Assembly (NCBI GenBank): GCA_005878635.1
Contig: VBLS01000189.1
Location: 1-8,274 of the forward strand
Length of the DNA stretch: 8,274 bases
Origin: Methanobacteriota archaeon
Lineage (GTDB): Archaea > Thermoplasmatota > Thermoplasmata > RBG-16-68-12
Direction of reading: 5' to 3'
Shown: positions 6,203 through 8,274 of the stretch, piece after piece
Layout of the letters: every line of letters begins with the position of its first letter
Numbering within the stretch: position 1 is the first letter of the stretch
Translations under genes and position numbers: made by a program
Notes under the pieces: model-generated
Told to the model about the DNA's origin: nothing
What the model saw: only the letters and a program-made list of their open reading frames with translations
Database searches by the model: none

Positions 6203-7029
6203 GTGCCGATTATCTGGGTCTCGGTTGACGTCGAGCCCGATATCTCTGAATACTTCGCCAAATCGCATAGAGGTCTGCTAGAAGCCCTTCCTCAGCTTTT
6301 GAATTTGTTTCACGAACTCAAGATCCCGGTCGACTTTTTCGTGCTAGGTCAGGTCGCCCGTGATAATCCATTAAGAACATCGTCTCACACGGACACGAGG
6401 TCGGCAGTCACGGATACACCCATCGGCTGCTGTGCTCCAGACCGCTCCAATTTCAGCGAAACACAATTCGACGCGCGATTCGGTTTGTCTCTGACCTTAC
6501 CGAGCGGCCCGTGAGAATGTTTCGCGCTCCTAACTTCGGGGCAGATGGTAATACGATTCGCGTTCTGGAAGAACTGGGCATTCCGTTCGATTCATCGGTA
6601 CTGCCAGGTAGGAGCTTGAGGAAACGGCGTCTCCTCCGCGCCTATGACCATCGCGGCGCTCCACGTGAGCCGTATTCTCCTTCCACACGCGATATCGATA
6701 TTCGGGGGTCCAGTTCTGTGATAGAGCTTCCTTTGACCGAGAATCCATTCCAACTCGGAACCCCTCTCGGTCTCGGATACCTGAATTCCCATTCAGTCGA
6801 GGATACACTAAGAGCGGTGGGCAGGTCGGTCAGCAAATATGTGTCGTTCCTAATACACCCGTGGGAGGCGGTGGACCTCGTCGGTAGTCGGCGAGACCTG
6901 CCCAGTTGGCTCTCTAGGGCCTGTGGCAGCGATCTCGAACCGCTCCGCATGTTCTTAAGGCGAGTGGGAGAGACCAACGTCTTTTCTACCGCGAATTCAA
7001 TCGGCGCTTCGATTCGGAAAGGTCCATAG
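6203..7029 (+). pseudogene. NodB-type polysaccharide deacetylase, frameshifted
   Basis: Carbohydrate esterase family 4-like deacetylase, expected to remove N- or O-acetyl groups from a polysaccharide. Frame 2 from GTG 6203 gives motif 1 as VSVDVEPD (6-13; D9 aligns with the catalytic Asp, and the usual second Asp is Val as in the SFDVE subgroup), then IPVDFFVLGQVARDNP (41-56), and then loses similarity and stops at 6514. From about 6370 the family continues in frame 1: the His-containing metal motif GHEVGSHGYTH (6391-6423), motif 3 FRAPNFG (6520-6540) and the C-terminal HPWE (6856-6867), ending at TAG 7027-7029. The separate reading frame beginning at GTG 6511 is thus only the tail of the same gene. 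Relatives read about DNPELIKNI where this gene has DNP-IKN, suggesting loss of 3n+1 bases, perhaps 7, near 6369-6372. No slippery heptamer is present. The original protein would be about 275-280 residues, normal for this group. Confidence 0.85.
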
Positions 7030-7098
7030 GTCTTTCATGTTTTAGTTCGTCTGGCACCTCATGTGGCGCGCCGAGGATATCAGGGACAACGCCTCAAT
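7030..7098. other. Short gap between convergent genes
   Basis: Sixty-nine bases separate the + strand deacetylase remnant from the - strand glycosyltransferase, tail to tail. I see no convincing terminator: the best pairing is CCTC (7057-7060) with GAGG (7073-7076), only four pairs and with no T run on either side. The perfect 8-base palindrome GGCGCGCC lies at 7065-7072. Nothing else is visible. Confidence 0.6.
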
Positions 7099-8202
7099 TC
7101 ATCCCCGAAGCGACTTGATCAAGTCGGAGTAAAGTGAGAGGTATGCCCGAGTTGTCGCCGAAAGATCAAAACGGGCCGTTGCAACCCGTGCCGCTTCTTT
7201 ACCGATCTCCTCTCTGCGCGCAGCCAACGAGGCCGCCACGATTGCCTTTCCGAGAGCGATTCCGTCGCCAACGGGGACAAGCCAGCCAGTCTTCCCCTCG
7301 GAGATCGCTTCGGGAATGTCCCCGACCGGCGTCGCGATGATGGGCAAGCCAGCCGCCATTGCTTCGAGCACGCTCATCGGCATTCCCTCCCGAAACGAAG
7401 GGAGGAGAAACACGTCGGCGGCTCCGTAGAATCTCCACGGCTCATCCAACTCTCCCATGTAGGTGTATCGTCCCTGCGACTGCCTGAGGCGGGAGCTCAC
7501 TAAAGCTCGAATTTTTTCTTCTACAGGACCAAATAGAAGTAGCCGTAGACGTACCTCTCCAGAGATTAGGATGCGCTCCGCGGCCTCAAAGAGGACCAAA
7601 CAACCTTTGTCTTGCGTTATCCTTCCAGCGAAGACCGCGACAAACTCGTCTCCAATGCCTAGGCTTCTCCGGACCTCGTCTCGCGGAAGCATCGCCGAAC
7701 GAATAGATGCAACTCTTACCCCGTTCGAGATGACCGTACCAGTTCCAAGTTGCTTTCTGAGCGAGTCTGCGACGCAAACCATCGTATTGCAGATTTTGAC
7801 CGAGAGTAGTTCCACTAGTCTGAGGAAAGCACCACGCAGCCCTGGAGATCTAGGCGGTAGTCCGTGCACGGTGATGAGGGTGGCTTTGCCTAGCACGCGG
7901 CCGAGAAAACATGCTACGAATGACTGCAGGTAGAGCTGTTGGCAATGAATGATGTCAATCGATCGCCGTCGCCGCCAAACGCTGGTGAAGGTGTTGACGC
8001 ATACTAACGCGCTTTTCAAGACCGAAGGTACGGTCCGGGCCGTGAAATCCGGTAAGCTTGTCTCAACGGACTGGGTCTCAAGTTCTTTCCGTAGGTTCGT
8101 GACGAAAGTCCACACTCCCGATCCGCGAAATGCGTAAGGGGTGAGAAACAGAACCCGAGGTTGCGCCTTGCCCAGGTGGCCAACTGAGTCCGATCTCATC
8201 AT
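7099..8202 (-). CDS. GT4 family glycosyltransferase
   Basis: Intact 367-residue retaining GT-B glycosyltransferase of family GT4 on the opposite strand. RVLFLTPYAFRGSGVWTFV (16-34) has the family's GSG loop where others have GGI; IIHCQQLYLQSF (84-95) and LITVHGLPPR (109-118) belong to the acceptor domain. The donor domain shows VISNGV (157-162), VFAGRITQDKG (190-200), LLFGPVEEKIRAL (222-234) and the EX7E motif with E272 and E280 in EGMPMSVLEAM, then PVGDIPEAISEGKTGWLVP (292-310). ATG 8202 and the adjacent ATG 8199 are both possible; there is no clear ribosome binding site, but ATG 8202 overlaps the preceding stop as ATGA, so coupled translation from the upstream gene is likely. It belongs to a separate operon entering from the right and converges on the + strand operon. 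Donor and acceptor are unknown. Confidence 0.92.
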   Translation of the reverse strand: MMRSDSVGHLGKAQPRVLFLTPYAFRGSGVWTFVTNLRKELETQSVETSLPDFTARTVPSVLKSALVCVNTFTSVWRRRRSIDIIHCQQLYLQSFVACFLGRVLGKATLITVHGLPPRSPGLRGAFLRLVELLSVKICNTMVCVADSLRKQLGTGTVISNGVRVASIRSAMLPRDEVRRSLGIGDEFVAVFAGRITQDKGCLVLFEAAERILISGEVRLRLLLFGPVEEKIRALVSSRLRQSQGRYTYMGELDEPWRFYGAADVFLLPSFREGMPMSVLEAMAAGLPIIATPVGDIPEAISEGKTGWLVPVGDGIALGKAIVAASLAARREEIGKEAARVATARFDLSATTRAYLSLYSDLIKSLRG

Positions 8203-8274
8203 TTCGGACCAGGCTTCGCGAGCACAAGATGAATGAGGTCGCGACCCTCTCGGATGGCGGAGCCCCTGGTTAGG
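8199..8274 (-). CDS. C-terminal end of an unidentified gene entering from the right edge
   Basis: On the - strand the frame starting at 8273 is open for 24 codons and ends with TGA at 8201-8199, overlapping the ATG of the glycosyltransferase by four bases (ATGA, 8202-8199). The readable tail is LTRGSAIREGRDLIHLVLAK followed by PGPK. The overlap matches the gene junctions elsewhere in this window, which is the main reason to believe it. The tail is too short to identify the family, though an amphipathic helix ending in a short basic tail would fit a transferase or methyltransferase. The start lies outside the window. Confidence 0.5.
   Translation of the reverse strand, partial: LTRGSAIREGRDLIHLVLAKPGPK

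Noticed and set aside
6359..6380. Programmed frameshifting in the deacetylase
   Set aside because: The region reads CCA TTA AGA ACA with no X_XXY_YYZ heptamer, and about two residues appear to be missing, which fits a deletion better.
6511..7029. Separate gene for a second deacetylase-like protein starting at GTG 6511
   Set aside because: Sequence in the same frame upstream to about 6370 encodes the missing deacetylase motif GHEVGSHGYTH, so this is the tail of the gene begun at 6203.
7463..7933. 156-codon reading frame on the + strand
   Set aside because: It lies wholly antisense to a GT4 glycosyltransferase with clear motifs and has no domain of its own.
1..8274. CRISPR array, tRNA, rRNA, insertion sequence or prophage genes
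   Set aside because: No regularly spaced repeats, no RNA gene signatures, no transposase or integrase reading frame and no terminal inverted repeats were seen.

Overview
The window is a surface-polysaccharide (exopolysaccharide, capsule or envelope glycan) locus. Seven genes run left to right on the + strand and a short convergent block lies on the - strand. I see no rRNA, tRNA, CRISPR array, transposase or phage gene. The DNA is moderately GC-rich by eye, uses GTG as well as ATG starts, and has GGAG/GGGAGG ribosome binding sites. Several genes overlap by four bases (ATGA or GTGA). The organism cannot be named from this. The membrane protein at 3482-5128 resembles, from memory, large GT-C-like proteins common in archaea (Methanosarcina- or Thermoplasmata-like), and the DUF354 and FemAB-like families occur in both domains, so an archaeal host is as plausible as a bacterial one.

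Layout of the + strand: (1) 1-700, C-terminal part of a FemAB/GNAT-type peptidyl or amino-acyl transferase, broken by a 19-base imperfect tandem duplication; (2) 771-1880, an intact DUF354 glycosyltransferase-like protein; (3) 1877-2328, a hexapeptide-repeat acyltransferase with a reading-frame break; (4) 2325-3485, an intact GT4 glycosyltransferase; (5) 3482-5128, a GT-C-like multispanning membrane protein with a large C-terminal domain; (6) 5132-6199, a second intact GT4 glycosyltransferase; (7) 6203-7029, a NodB-type polysaccharide deacetylase with a reading-frame break. On the - strand, a third GT4 glycosyltransferase (8202-7099) is coupled by an ATGA overlap to the tail of another gene that enters from the right edge (8274-8199).

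Together these would build and decorate a glycan. GT4 enzymes would add sugars on the cytoplasmic face, the GT-C-like protein would act at or across the membrane, and the acyltransferase, deacetylase and FemAB-like protein would modify the product. The most striking observation is that all three probable decoration enzymes carry frame breaks, while the four glycosyltransferase-type genes and the membrane protein are intact. This could be selective decay of glycan modification, reversible variation, recoding (a lambda-type GGGAAAG heptamer sits in the right frame at the acyltransferase break), or sequence error. The three cases look mechanistically different from each other.
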